Assembly: GCA_040003255.1 (NCBI GenBank)
Contig: JBDUCV010000003.1
Location: forward strand, 1-64,000
Length of the DNA: 64,000 nucleotides
Reading direction: 5' to 3'
Origin: JBDUCV01 sp040003255
Lineage (GTDB): Bacteria; Actinomycetota; Actinomycetes; Mycobacteriales; Jatrophihabitantaceae
In this document: positions 33,916 through 41,682 of the stretch, piece after piece
Position numbering within the stretch: position 1 is the stretch's first letter
How the letters are laid out: every line of letters starts with the position of its first letter
Translations under genes and position numbers: made by a program
Notes under the pieces: model-generated
What the model saw: only the letters and a program-made list of their open reading frames with translations
What the model was told of the DNA's origin: nothing
Databases searched by the model: none

Positions 33916-34695
33916 TCATTGCTCTTGGAAGGGCGGGGCAAGCCCGGAGCGAGCCACCGCGTACCGGCAGAACAGCGCGTCCTCCTCGGTGAACAGCCCG
34001 ACGAGGCGCAGGCCCGCCGGGTCGCTGGCGGACGGCATGCCTGCGGTGATCCGCGGCGAACCGGGACCGACGAGCAGCGGGGTTACTGACAGGCACAGCT
34101 CATCGACCGAGTTCGCGGCGAGCAAATTCGCAAACAGGGTGGGGCCACCCTCGCACAGGATCCGGTTCAGTCCGCGTTCGACCAAAGCGGCGCGAGCGAT
34201 GCCAAGGTCTACCTCATCCTCACCGCAGTCGACGACATCCGCACGTGCGGCCAGCGCGGCGCGAACACGCGGGTCGCTGGAGGTACAGGTCAGCACGATC
34301 GTCCGCGCGCCGCGCTCCGTGTCGGTGAACAGATCGGCGCCCGGGTCAAGACGCAGCGACCGGCTGACGATCGCCGTCGGCAACGTCGGCCCGAAGCCGT
34401 AGCGGTGTCTGATCTGCTGACGACGCAGACTGAGGTGGATCCCCGCGTATCCCTCGGCACGCGCGGTGCCGGCCCCGACCAGAACTACGTCGGCCAGGTC
34501 ACGAAGCGCAGCGAAGATCCGATTGTCACCGGCGGTCTGCAAACCACGCGACAACCCAGTTACCGACACCGCGCCGTCGACGCTGCTGACGAAGTTAACG
34601 CGCAGCGCCGAGCGGTCGAGCCAGTCCGCGGCGTAGACGTCGTGGACGTCGACGTCGTCCGCCGGAGTCGGAAGCAGTGCGCGCACAGCGTCCAT
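33916..34695 (-). CDS. RibD C-terminal/DHFR-like pyrimidine reductase
   Basis: A 259-aa protein of the RibD_C (dihydrofolate-reductase-like) family, similar in length and context to M. tuberculosis Rv2671. Seen: LRVNFVSSVDGAVSVTGLSR, DVVLVGAGTARAEGYAGIHL, LNRILCEGGPTLFANLL and the ending DALFCRYAV. The deaminase domain of true RibD is absent. The family reduces a pterin or pyrimidine with NADPH; Rv2671 is reported to act as a dihydrofolate reductase-like enzyme. ATG 34695 gives the family length; the frame is open to 34848. It is divergent from zapE. Confidence 0.9.
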   Translation of the reverse strand: MDAVRALLPTPADDVDVHDVYAADWLDRSALRVNFVSSVDGAVSVTGLSRGLQTAGDNRIFAALRDLADVVLVGAGTARAEGYAGIHLSLRRQQIRHRYGFGPTLPTAIVSRSLRLDPGADLFTDTERGARTIVLTCTSSDPRVRAALAARADVVDCGEDEVDLGIARAALVERGLNRILCEGGPTLFANLLAANSVDELCLSVTPLLVGPGSPRITAGMPSASDPAGLRLVGLFTEEDALFCRYAVARSGLAPPFQEQ

Positions 34696-34710
34696 CTCAG
34701 CACGCGCACG

Positions 34711-34716
34711 TAGGCT
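34711..34716 (+). promoter_or_regulatory. -10 element TAGGCT, leaderless start of zapE
   Basis: TAGGCT lies 8 nt before GTG 34725, in the same arrangement as for dxs. Confidence 0.5.
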
Positions 34717-34724
34717 GGCGCGTC

Positions 34725-35743
34725 GTGCAGGGTCTGGTCGACCGATCGCCCGTCGTGTCGGGCGCGGAACTCGTGGCGGGTCTCGTCCCTCCGCCCCTGT
34801 TCGCCAGGGTGCGGTTCTCGACCTACGAACCGGACCCGGCACAAGCATCGCAGGCTGCGGCGCTGCAGGCGGTGCGCGAGTTCGCAGCGTCCGTGGCCAC
34901 GCCGGTGCCCCGCCGGCTCAGGTTGCGCCATCGCCCGCTCAAGGATCGCCCGGCTGGGATCTATCTGGACGGCGGCTTCGGCGTAGGAAAGACGCATCTG
35001 CTGGCCTCGCTTTGGCACGCGGTCGAGGGGCCGAAGGCGTACGTGACCTTCGCCGAGCTCACCCAGCTGGCGGGAGTGCTCGGCTTCGCGGCTCTGGTCG
35101 ACTCGCTCAACGGCATGCGGCTGCTCGCGATCGACGAGTTCGAACTTGACGACCCAGGTGACACGGTGCTCGTGTCGACCCTCCTGACGCGGCTGTCCGA
35201 CCGAGGCGTGCGGCTCGCCGCGACGTCCAACACCTTGCCGGATCGGTTGGGGGAGAACCGATTCTCCACCGAGGATTCCGGCGCGAGATCCAGGCACTGA
35301 CGGACCGGTTCGCCTCGGTACGGGTGGACGGGCCGGATTACCGGCACCGCGGCTTCTCCGACCCGCCGCGGCCGCTGGCCAGCGATGAGGTTCGCCGACG
35401 AGCCACCGCGACACCGGGATCGACGATCGACGACTTCAGCGGGCTGATCGATCATCTGGCAACGCTGCACCCCGCGCGTTACGGCGCTCTCGTCGACGGC
35501 GTGACGGCCGTTCACCTGGTCGACGTCACGCCGGCCCCCGACCAGAACATCGCGCTACGGCTGGTGGTTCTCGCCGACCGGCTCTACGACCGGGAGATCC
35601 CCGTCGTCAGCTCGGGGGTCTCGCTCGATGCGCTGTTCGGTGAGGACATGCTTGCGGGTGGGTATCGCAAGAAGTACCGGCGCGCGATCAGCCGGCTCAT
35701 CGCACTTAGTCGCAAGGGGGCCGGGGTTGCCGCGGATCGGTAG
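34725..35743 (+). pseudogene. zapE: ZapE/AFG1 family ATPase, frameshifted
   Basis: An AFG1-type P-loop ATPase associated with cell division. The first frame (to 35300) gives LDGGFGVGKTHLLASLWHAV (Walker A) and RLLAIDEFELDDPGDT (Walker B), then LGENRFSTED before shifting out of frame at about 35276. The second frame continues as FRREIQALTDRFASVRVDG to LAGGYRKKYRRAISRLIALS. Inserting one T in GAGGATTCC restores the full protein of about 339 aa. This is either a real single-base deletion or an assembly error. Confidence 0.88.
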
Positions 35744-35765
35744 GCGACTGCTCGGCCGGGTACCG

Positions 35766-36437
35766 ATGCCGCACTCGGTCGATGCCGCACTCGACGAGGC
35801 GCTCGATCGCGCACTTTCGATCCAGCGCCGCGCCGTCACCGCCTACGTCGACCGGCAACGGATCCGTCATCCACATGCGAGTCCGGCCGACGTCATCGAC
35901 CTGCTCGAACGCCGCTACCGGGCAGCCGTGGTCTCCATCGGTGCCGCGTCGGGAGGTGCCGCCGCGGTGCCTGGCGTCGGCACGGCTGCCTCGCTTGCGA
36001 CGGGTGTCGTCGAGATCTCGGCCTTCGTTGAATCAACGGCGCTGTTCACGCTGGCTGTTGCCGAGGTGCACGGGATGCAGATCAGCGATCAGGAAACCCG
36101 CCGGGCCCTCGTGCTCACCGTTCTGCTCGGGCAGAGCGGGATAGCAGCAGTCGAATCCGCGACCGGTACGAGCTCCGGGCACTGGACGCACGCGCTTCGA
36201 CGTGGGGTTTCCCGCGAGACAATCGGCCGCGCGAACCATGTGCTCGGCCGCCACCTCGTCACCCGATTCGGCGCCCAGCAGGGTGCCCTGCTCTTCGGCC
36301 GGGCGTTGCCGCTGGGAGTTGGCGCCGGGATCGGCGCATTCGGCAACCTGGCCCTGGCCCGCTCGGTCATCTCCACCGCGCGCCGGACATTCGGCCCCCC
36401 GCCCGAGAAGATGCCGCAGCGGGTCATCGACGCCTGA
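35766..36437 (+). CDS. EcsC-like hypothetical membrane-associated protein
   Basis: A 223-aa protein with an amphipathic N-terminus (DEALDRALSIQRRAVTAYVD) and glycine/alanine-rich hydrophobic segments (VVSIGAASGGAAAVPGVGTA, ALPLGVGAGIGAFGNLALAR) that resemble the EcsC family. It is conserved after zapE in some actinobacteria by my recollection. The function is unknown. ATG 35766 starts 23 bp after the zapE stop; other in-frame starts lie within zapE, so the start is uncertain. Confidence 0.7.
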   Translation: MPHSVDAALDEALDRALSIQRRAVTAYVDRQRIRHPHASPADVIDLLERRYRAAVVSIGAASGGAAAVPGVGTAASLATGVVEISAFVESTALFTLAVAEVHGMQISDQETRRALVLTVLLGQSGIAAVESATGTSSGHWTHALRRGVSRETIGRANHVLGRHLVTRFGAQQGALLFGRALPLGVGAGIGAFGNLALARSVISTARRTFGPPPEKMPQRVIDA

Positions 36438-36456
36438 ACGACCGTCCTTCGCCGCG

Positions 36457-38190
36457 CTATTCGCGGTCCGCGCTTGCTGCTCTGACGATCGCCGCCGACT
36501 GGGCAGCGAGCTCGACGCCGGCCAAGCTAGGACGCGCATCCGCGGTCGCGAAGATCACCTCGCCGTAGGCACCGGGCACCGTCTGTGGCGCGTCCGCGAG
36601 GTTGGCGAGCACCCGTAGAGCGCCGCGGTACAGGATGAGCCAGCGGGCGTCCTCGTCGAAGTCGACCTGCACCTGGTCCAGACGCGGATCGCGCAGGTCG
36701 TACTCGGCGTGCCGCAGCGCGATCAGGGACCGATACATCGCGAGCATCTCGGCATGATCGGTGCCGGCCAGCTCTGACCAGTCGAGCACGGCCGACTGGT
36801 AGGCGACCGAATCCTGTGGATCGGTCATCGCCGTCATGTCCCACCCGTGCGTCGCGAACTCCTCGATCCGGCCGCGTCCGGTGGCGGCGGCGAGTTCAGG
36901 TTCGGGGTGCGAGGTGAAGAACGGCCAGCGGGTGGACGCCGCCCATTCCTCACCCATCCATAGCATCGGCGTGAACGGCGAGGTCAGCAGCAGTACCGCA
37001 CCGACCCGCAGCAGGTCCGGCGAGGTGACCTCCGACAACCGGTCACCAACGGCGCGGTTACCGACCTGGTCGTGGTTCTGCAGGCTGGCGATGAAGCGAT
37101 AGCCCGGGGTACGTGCCCGATCGACGGGGCGGCCATGCTCGCGGCCGCGGAACGTCGAATACGTCCCGTCATGCAGGAATGCCGACGTCATCACCTTCGC
37201 CAGCGTCGCCAGCGAACCGAAGTCGTTGTAATACCCCTGCCGTTCGCCGGTGAGCAGCCCGTGCAGTGCGTGGTGCACGTCGTCGTCCCATTGCGCGTCG
37301 AGGCCATAACCGCCGTCGGACCGGGGGGTGATCAGGATGGGGTTGTTGAGGTCCGACTCAGCGATCAGCGTTAATGGCCGGCCGACCTGCGTTGACAGTT
37401 GCGCTACTTGGTCGGCCATCTCGGCAAGTAGATGCGGCGTCGAGGAGTCGAGGAGCGCGTGCACGGCATCTAGCCGCAACGCGTCGACATGAAAGTCGCG
37501 CAACCACATCGCGACGTTGTCCAACACGAAGCGCCGAACGTGCGGCTGCTCGAGGTTGACCAGCTCGCCCCAGGTGCTGCGTCCGGTCTTCAGATACGGG
37601 CCGAACAGAGGCAGGTAGTTGCCGCTCGGTCCGAGGTGGTTGTAGACGACGTCGAGGACGGCGGCAAGGCCACGGGCGTGACACCCGTCCACGAATCGCT
37701 TGAACCCGTCTGGGCCGCCGTACGGTTCGTGCACCGCATACCAGCCCACCCCGTCGTAGCCCCAATTCCACACGCCGTTCACCGCGTTGACCGGTAACGG
37801 TTCGACGTGGGTGACGCCCAGCTCCACGAGGTGGTCGAGCCGCTCCACCGCCGAGTCAAAGGTGCCGCCCGGCGTGAACGTGCCGATATGCAGCTCGTAG
37901 ATGACGGCATCGGGCAGCGGACGCCCACGCCAGCCGGTGTCGGTCCAGAGGTATGCCGAGTCGTCGTACACCCGGCTCGGGCCATGCACTCCCGACGGCT
38001 GCCACCGCGACCGCGGATCGGGAAGCGGCTCGTCGGAACCGTCGAGCAGGTAGCCGTAATCCGTCCCGGCCGGGGCGTCGACGTTCGCCCGCCACCAACC
38101 GTCCGGTCTAGCCGTCATCGGCCGCGCCTCGCCAGCTAGCCAGAGATGCACGGTCGACGCGCGAGGCGCCCAGACGGCGAAATCGCTCAC
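36457..38190 (-). CDS. treZ: Malto-oligosyltrehalose trehalohydrolase
   Basis: A 577-aa GH13 enzyme that releases trehalose from maltooligosyl-trehalose made by TreY. It begins with a CBM48-like domain (VSDFAVWAPRASTVHLWLAG). Catalytic blocks are DVVYNHLGPSGNY, VDALRLDAVHALLDS (nucleophile Asp), LTLIAESDLN (acid Glu) and QNHDQVGNR (Asp). GTG 38190 is chosen over 38214 because AAGGTGG precedes it by 5 nt and family similarity starts there. treY and glgX are about 3.5 kb away, beyond unrelated genes. Confidence 0.95.
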   Translation of the reverse strand: MSDFAVWAPRASTVHLWLAGEARPMTARPDGWWRANVDAPAGTDYGYLLDGSDEPLPDPRSRWQPSGVHGPSRVYDDSAYLWTDTGWRGRPLPDAVIYELHIGTFTPGGTFDSAVERLDHLVELGVTHVEPLPVNAVNGVWNWGYDGVGWYAVHEPYGGPDGFKRFVDGCHARGLAAVLDVVYNHLGPSGNYLPLFGPYLKTGRSTWGELVNLEQPHVRRFVLDNVAMWLRDFHVDALRLDAVHALLDSSTPHLLAEMADQVAQLSTQVGRPLTLIAESDLNNPILITPRSDGGYGLDAQWDDDVHHALHGLLTGERQGYYNDFGSLATLAKVMTSAFLHDGTYSTFRGREHGRPVDRARTPGYRFIASLQNHDQVGNRAVGDRLSEVTSPDLLRVGAVLLLTSPFTPMLWMGEEWAASTRWPFFTSHPEPELAAATGRGRIEEFATHGWDMTAMTDPQDSVAYQSAVLDWSELAGTDHAEMLAMYRSLIALRHAEYDLRDPRLDQVQVDFDEDARWLILYRGALRVLANLADAPQTVPGAYGEVIFATADARPSLAGVELAAQSAAIVRAASADRE

Positions 38191-38215
38191 GCTGTCCACC
38201 TTGCCATCGACCACC

Positions 38216-38221
38216 TAGGCT
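38216..38221 (+). promoter_or_regulatory. -10 element TAGGCT, leaderless start of ppk2
   Basis: TAGGCT lies 6 nt before ATG 38228. Confidence 0.5.
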
Positions 38222-38227
38222 GCCGCC

Positions 38228-39079
38228 ATGGCTTCTGAGTCCGCATCCGTCCGCGACGCGTTGCGGGTCGCTCCTGGCACGGTGAATCTGGCCGGCTACG
38301 ACACCGCGTCCACTCCGCTCGCACCGGGCAAGAAGGCCAAGACCGAGCAGGACGCCGACGACAACAAGCCACTGCTCGCCGAGCTACAGGAGCGGCTGCA
38401 CGCCGAGGCCAGCGCGGGAGGTCAGCGCAGCGTGCTACTCGTGCTGCAAGGCATCGACACTGCAGGCAAGGGGGGTGTGGTCGACCACGTCGTGAGCGCC
38501 TTCGGACCGGCGGGTGTGCGGTACACCGCGTTCAAGAAACCCACCCCGGAGGAGCAGGCACACCACTTCCTGTGGCGCATTCGCAAGGCACTGCCATCGC
38601 CCGGCGCCATCGGGGTATTCGACCGTTCGCACTACGAGGACGTGCTGGTTCCACGCGTGCACGAAACGATTCCCGAAGCCGATTGGCAACGGCGCTACGT
38701 CGAGATCAACGACTTCGAGACCGAACTAGCCGCCTCCGGCACCACCGTGATGAAGTGCTACTTGCACATCTCCTACGCCATGCAGCGCGAGCGGTTGCTG
38801 GCCAGGCTCGACGATCCGACCAAGCACTGGAAGTTTCGCGAAACCGATATCGACGAACGCGCCTTCTGGTCGGACTATCAGGCGGCCTACACCGCCATGC
38901 TGCAGCACTGCTCATCGCCGGCCGCGCCGTGGTACATCGTTCCTAGCGATCACAAGTGGTACCGCAACTGGGCGATCGGTCGACTCATGACCGAGACGCT
39001 GCAAGAGCTCGGTCCGCGCTACCCCGAAGGGGACCTCGATCTGGACCGGTTGCGCCGCCGGCTCCAACCTCCCTACTGA
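38228..39079 (+). CDS. ppk2: Polyphosphate kinase 2 family protein
   Basis: A 283-aa PPK2 enzyme that transfers phosphate between polyphosphate and nucleotides. Walker A is LQGIDTAGKGGVVDHV, Walker B region GVFDRSHYEDVLVPRVHE, and the lid segment includes DDPTKHWKFRETDIDERAFW. Length and single-domain form fit class I or III PPK2; the direction (ADP or AMP phosphorylation) cannot be read. ATG 38228 is set by the -10 element. It is divergent from treZ. ppgK in this window is a second polyphosphate-using enzyme. Confidence 0.94.
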   Translation: MASESASVRDALRVAPGTVNLAGYDTASTPLAPGKKAKTEQDADDNKPLLAELQERLHAEASAGGQRSVLLVLQGIDTAGKGGVVDHVVSAFGPAGVRYTAFKKPTPEEQAHHFLWRIRKALPSPGAIGVFDRSHYEDVLVPRVHETIPEADWQRRYVEINDFETELAASGTTVMKCYLHISYAMQRERLLARLDDPTKHWKFRETDIDERAFWSDYQAAYTAMLQHCSSPAAPWYIVPSDHKWYRNWAIGRLMTETLQELGPRYPEGDLDLDRLRRRLQPPY

Positions 39080-39103
39080 GGGCGGGGACCGGCGGCGCCT
39101 TCC

Positions 39104-39709
39104 TCAGATTCGTGGGATAGCGGTGCGGGCGACCGGCGTGAGCTGGGCCAATGTGGCTTCGGCGGTCAGGCTCACGATGGAGACGCTGAAATGGGATCCG
39201 TGGTAGTAGACGTTCAACATTCCGTGCAGATACCAGGCGCTATCGCCGAGCCCAGGAACGGCTTGGTCGCCGAAGCTGCGGTAATTGGTGTCGAATAGGC
39301 TTTGGCTGAGCTGACTGTGCGGAAAGAAGCTGATGACGAGCGCTTGCCCGGCGCTGGTGCCGTTGGCGAAGTCGGTGCTCTCGTAGGTGCAACCGGCGCC
39401 TTCCTGCCTCGTCGGTCCGAGCGCCTTGGTTTTCGCCGGCCGAACGGGCTTGCCGAGGATAGCCTGCGCCTCGGCCGAGGTGACGAGCTTGCAGGCGTCG
39501 ACCGGGCCGCTCGCTGCGGTCGTCGCATCGGCTGAGGTCGAATCGCTCGCGACGCTGCTCGCACTTGCCGAACTACTCGTCCCACCCGCGCCGGTCGGTC
39601 CTACAGCTGATTTGCCACCTGCTGTGCTGCCGCCGCAGCCCACGAGCGTGACGAGCAGGAAAGCGGTCGCCATGGCCAGTGGCGGGCGAACGCTGGTTCG
39701 TATGGTCAT
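39104..39709 (-). CDS. DUF3558-like lipoprotein, copy 2
   Basis: A 201-aa exported lipoprotein with lipobox LVGC after a signal peptide (LAMATAFLLVTLVGC), an Ala/Ser/Thr-rich linker of about 45 residues, and a domain starting DACKLVTSAEAQAILGKPV with a second conserved Cys in GAGCTYES. This resembles DUF3558 and related actinobacterial lipoproteins. It is a diverged paralogue of the preceding gene (shared pattern C-x-L-x-T-x-AEA-x-x-x-x-GKP). The ATG overlaps that gene's stop by 4 nt. The function is unknown. Confidence 0.8.
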   Translation of the reverse strand: MTIRTSVRPPLAMATAFLLVTLVGCGGSTAGGKSAVGPTGAGGTSSSASASSVASDSTSADATTAASGPVDACKLVTSAEAQAILGKPVRPAKTKALGPTRQEGAGCTYESTDFANGTSAGQALVISFFPHSQLSQSLFDTNYRSFGDQAVPGLGDSAWYLHGMLNVYYHGSHFSVSIVSLTAEATLAQLTPVARTAIPRI

Positions 39710-40314
39710 CGGAGATCACCGGCCCGGTCGGTCACTTTGTGCGCAAGTCCGGTCAACACCGCGACGTCCGGGCTGGACCCGTCGTCCCTCACGACCTGGA
39801 TAGTCAATGCGATCCCCTGATCGAACCAGGTGAGCAGACCGGGGGCATAGAGGGCTACCTCGCCCAGGCCGGATACTGGCTTCGTCTCGATCTTGCCGGG
39901 GCCAGTGGTGACCTGGTCAAACTGAGACCTGGTCATCTTGCCCAAGTAGATCGCTTGGACGAGGGACTTTCGACTGGTCTGCGGATTGAAGGTGGCGCTG
40001 AGATATTTGCAGCCACCAGCGAGATGACCCGGCACCGACTGCCCAGATGTGGAGACGCCAGCCGCCAGGGGTTTGCCGACGGCGTCCTGTGCCTCGGCCT
40101 GGGTGATCAGTCGGCAGAAATCGAACGGGCCGCTGCCGCCGGTTGCGGTGGCCGCTGCGGTTGTGGCACTGCCTGCTGCGCTGGACGCGGAGCTTCCTTG
40201 CCCGGCAGGTATGGTGCTCTTCGAGGCCGACTTCGACCCGCCGCCGCACGCGGTCAGGACGAGCGCAAGCGCAGCCACCCCCCAGGGCGCAAGCCGTCTT
40301 CCTCGCGCGCTCAT
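39706..40314 (-). CDS. DUF3558-like lipoprotein, copy 1
   Basis: A 202-aa exported lipoprotein: signal peptide with lipobox LTAC (WGVAALALVLTAC), a low-complexity Ser/Ala/Thr linker, then FDFCRLITQAEAQDAVGKPL and a second Cys in GGCKYLSATF. It is paralogous to the next gene. ATG 40314 overlaps the stop of the BTAD regulator by 4 nt, so three genes form one operon: regulator then two lipoproteins. It may bind a ligand at the membrane; this is inference. Confidence 0.8.
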   Translation of the reverse strand: MSARGRRLAPWGVAALALVLTACGGGSKSASKSTIPAGQGSSASSAAGSATTAAATATGGSGPFDFCRLITQAEAQDAVGKPLAAGVSTSGQSVPGHLAGGCKYLSATFNPQTSRKSLVQAIYLGKMTRSQFDQVTTGPGKIETKPVSGLGEVALYAPGLLTWFDQGIALTIQVVRDDGSSPDVAVLTGLAHKVTDRAGDLR

Positions 40315-41141
40315 GAGGACTGCTCGGTTAGTAGTTCGGATCGCCGACCGATAAAGCGGCAGACCGGGGCTGGCAGGCTGGAACTGTGCGGGGCGTCGAT
40401 AGTCGGATCGCGACGAGCGATCGCTTCCGCGAGCGCCGTGGTCTCGGCCGACGGATCGGCGGCGAGTTGATCGCGCAACACGGTGCACAGCCGGGTATAG
40501 ACCTCAGTGGCATCGCTCGCCCGTCCACAGCGAGTCAGAGCGAGCATGTAGAGGCTGCCGAGCCGTTCGCGAGTCGGGTTGGCTGCGACCAGTTCCCCGA
40601 GTTCCGCCAGTACGAGGGCGTGCCGACTCAGCGCCAGATCGGCCGCGACCCGGTCCTCGATCGCGGCCATCCGCTGTTCCAACAGCCGGAGCCGGCCCCC
40701 GACGACGGCGGCTGCATCATCCGAGCCCGCGAGCGCGTCGCCCCGCCACAGTTCCAGTGCGGCGGCAAGGATGGTGGACGACTGCGCGGGCGCATCCGAC
40801 AACCGGGTGCGCGCATCGGTGATCATCGCGCTGAACTGGGCCGAATCCAGCTCCCCGTCCGCGACGTCGAGCGCGTACCCACCCGCAGACCGACGTAGTC
40901 GGGTACCGACGCCCTTGCGCAACCCCGACACGTACACCTGCAATGCGGCGACCGCGCTCGGCGGTGGCCGTCCGCCCCATAGCTCGTCAATCAACCGGTC
41001 GACCGAAACCACTCGGCCTTCAGCGAGCAACAGCAGCGCGAGCAGGGTGCGCTGCTTTGGACCCCCCAGCGGGACGGGCCGGCCGCCCACCAGGAGTTCG
41101 ATGGGTCCCAAAATCCGGAACTCCACCCCGGCATCCGTCAT
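40311..41141 (-). CDS. BTAD domain (SARP/AfsR-type) transcriptional regulator
   Basis: A 276-aa regulator. The N-terminal OmpR-like winged helix (FRILGPIELLVGGRPVPLGG, LLALLLLAEGRVVSVDRLID) is followed by the bacterial transcriptional activation domain (about 95-245, with LYMLALTRCGRASDATEVYT). It ends shortly after CRFIGRRSELL, which in AfsR-like proteins opens the NB-ARC ATPase domain; that domain is absent. ATG 41141 follows GAGGGG by about 9 nt. It overlaps the first lipoprotein gene. Confidence 0.88.
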   Translation of the reverse strand: MTDAGVEFRILGPIELLVGGRPVPLGGPKQRTLLALLLLAEGRVVSVDRLIDELWGGRPPPSAVAALQVYVSGLRKGVGTRLRRSAGGYALDVADGELDSAQFSAMITDARTRLSDAPAQSSTILAAALELWRGDALAGSDDAAAVVGGRLRLLEQRMAAIEDRVAADLALSRHALVLAELGELVAANPTRERLGSLYMLALTRCGRASDATEVYTRLCTVLRDQLAADPSAETTALAEAIARRDPTIDAPHSSSLPAPVCRFIGRRSELLTEQSS

Positions 41142-41191
41142 TACGTGTGTCCCCTCAACCGCCGTGAATCCAGCGTCCCGGCTCGGCGGTA

Positions 41192-41659
41192 TCACATCGG
41201 GGTCTCACGGTGGGGGCGCGCGTAGGCAAGGATCTGGCGCGCGATGATACCGAGGTGCGCGACCGTCTGCGGCGTCTTGGTCGGCCTGCTCGGCAGCAGT
41301 AGCGACTCGGGCACGTCAACTGGCTCGGCGTCGTGGCGAATGATCCGCAACCGCATTCCGGTCCTGCTCCGGATCACATCGATGTCCGCCACGTCGGACC
41401 AGTCGATCGACCGCTCGGACCACAGCCGGCGCACGCCGATCCCCTCGTCGTCAACGACTAGGTACATCCGCACGGCCAGCACGCCGGCGACCAGGGCGAG
41501 GACTCCCGCGGTAATCGTCATCAGTCGGGCGATCGCCGACGGGTGACCATAGATGTTCCACGCCGCACAGCCCGACGCGACGAGGAACAGCGCGGCGGGC
41601 TGCCACGGCGGGATCCGCCAGACGAGCGGCTCCCGACCAGGCCGGGTCGGTTGTGCCAT
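41192..41659 (-). CDS. PH-domain membrane protein
   Basis: A 155-aa protein with two membrane helices (AALFLVASGCAAWNIYG and LMTITAGVLALVAGVLAVRM) and a C-terminal bacterial PH (bPH2-type) domain beginning YLVVDDEGIGVRRLWSERSI. The architecture is common in actinobacteria; the function is unknown. ATG 41659 lies 6 nt after a TACCCT -10 element. Confidence 0.82.
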   Translation of the reverse strand: MAQPTRPGREPLVWRIPPWQPAALFLVASGCAAWNIYGHPSAIARLMTITAGVLALVAGVLAVRMYLVVDDEGIGVRRLWSERSIDWSDVADIDVIRSRTGMRLRIIRHDAEPVDVPESLLLPSRPTKTPQTVAHLGIIARQILAYARPHRETPM

Positions 41660-41665
41660 CCGCCG

Positions 41666-41671
41666 AGGGTA
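41666..41671 (-). promoter_or_regulatory. -10 element TACCCT, leaderless start of PH-domain gene
   Basis: TACCCT lies 6 nt before ATG 41659. Confidence 0.5.
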
Positions 41672-41682
41672 CTTTCGGAGGA

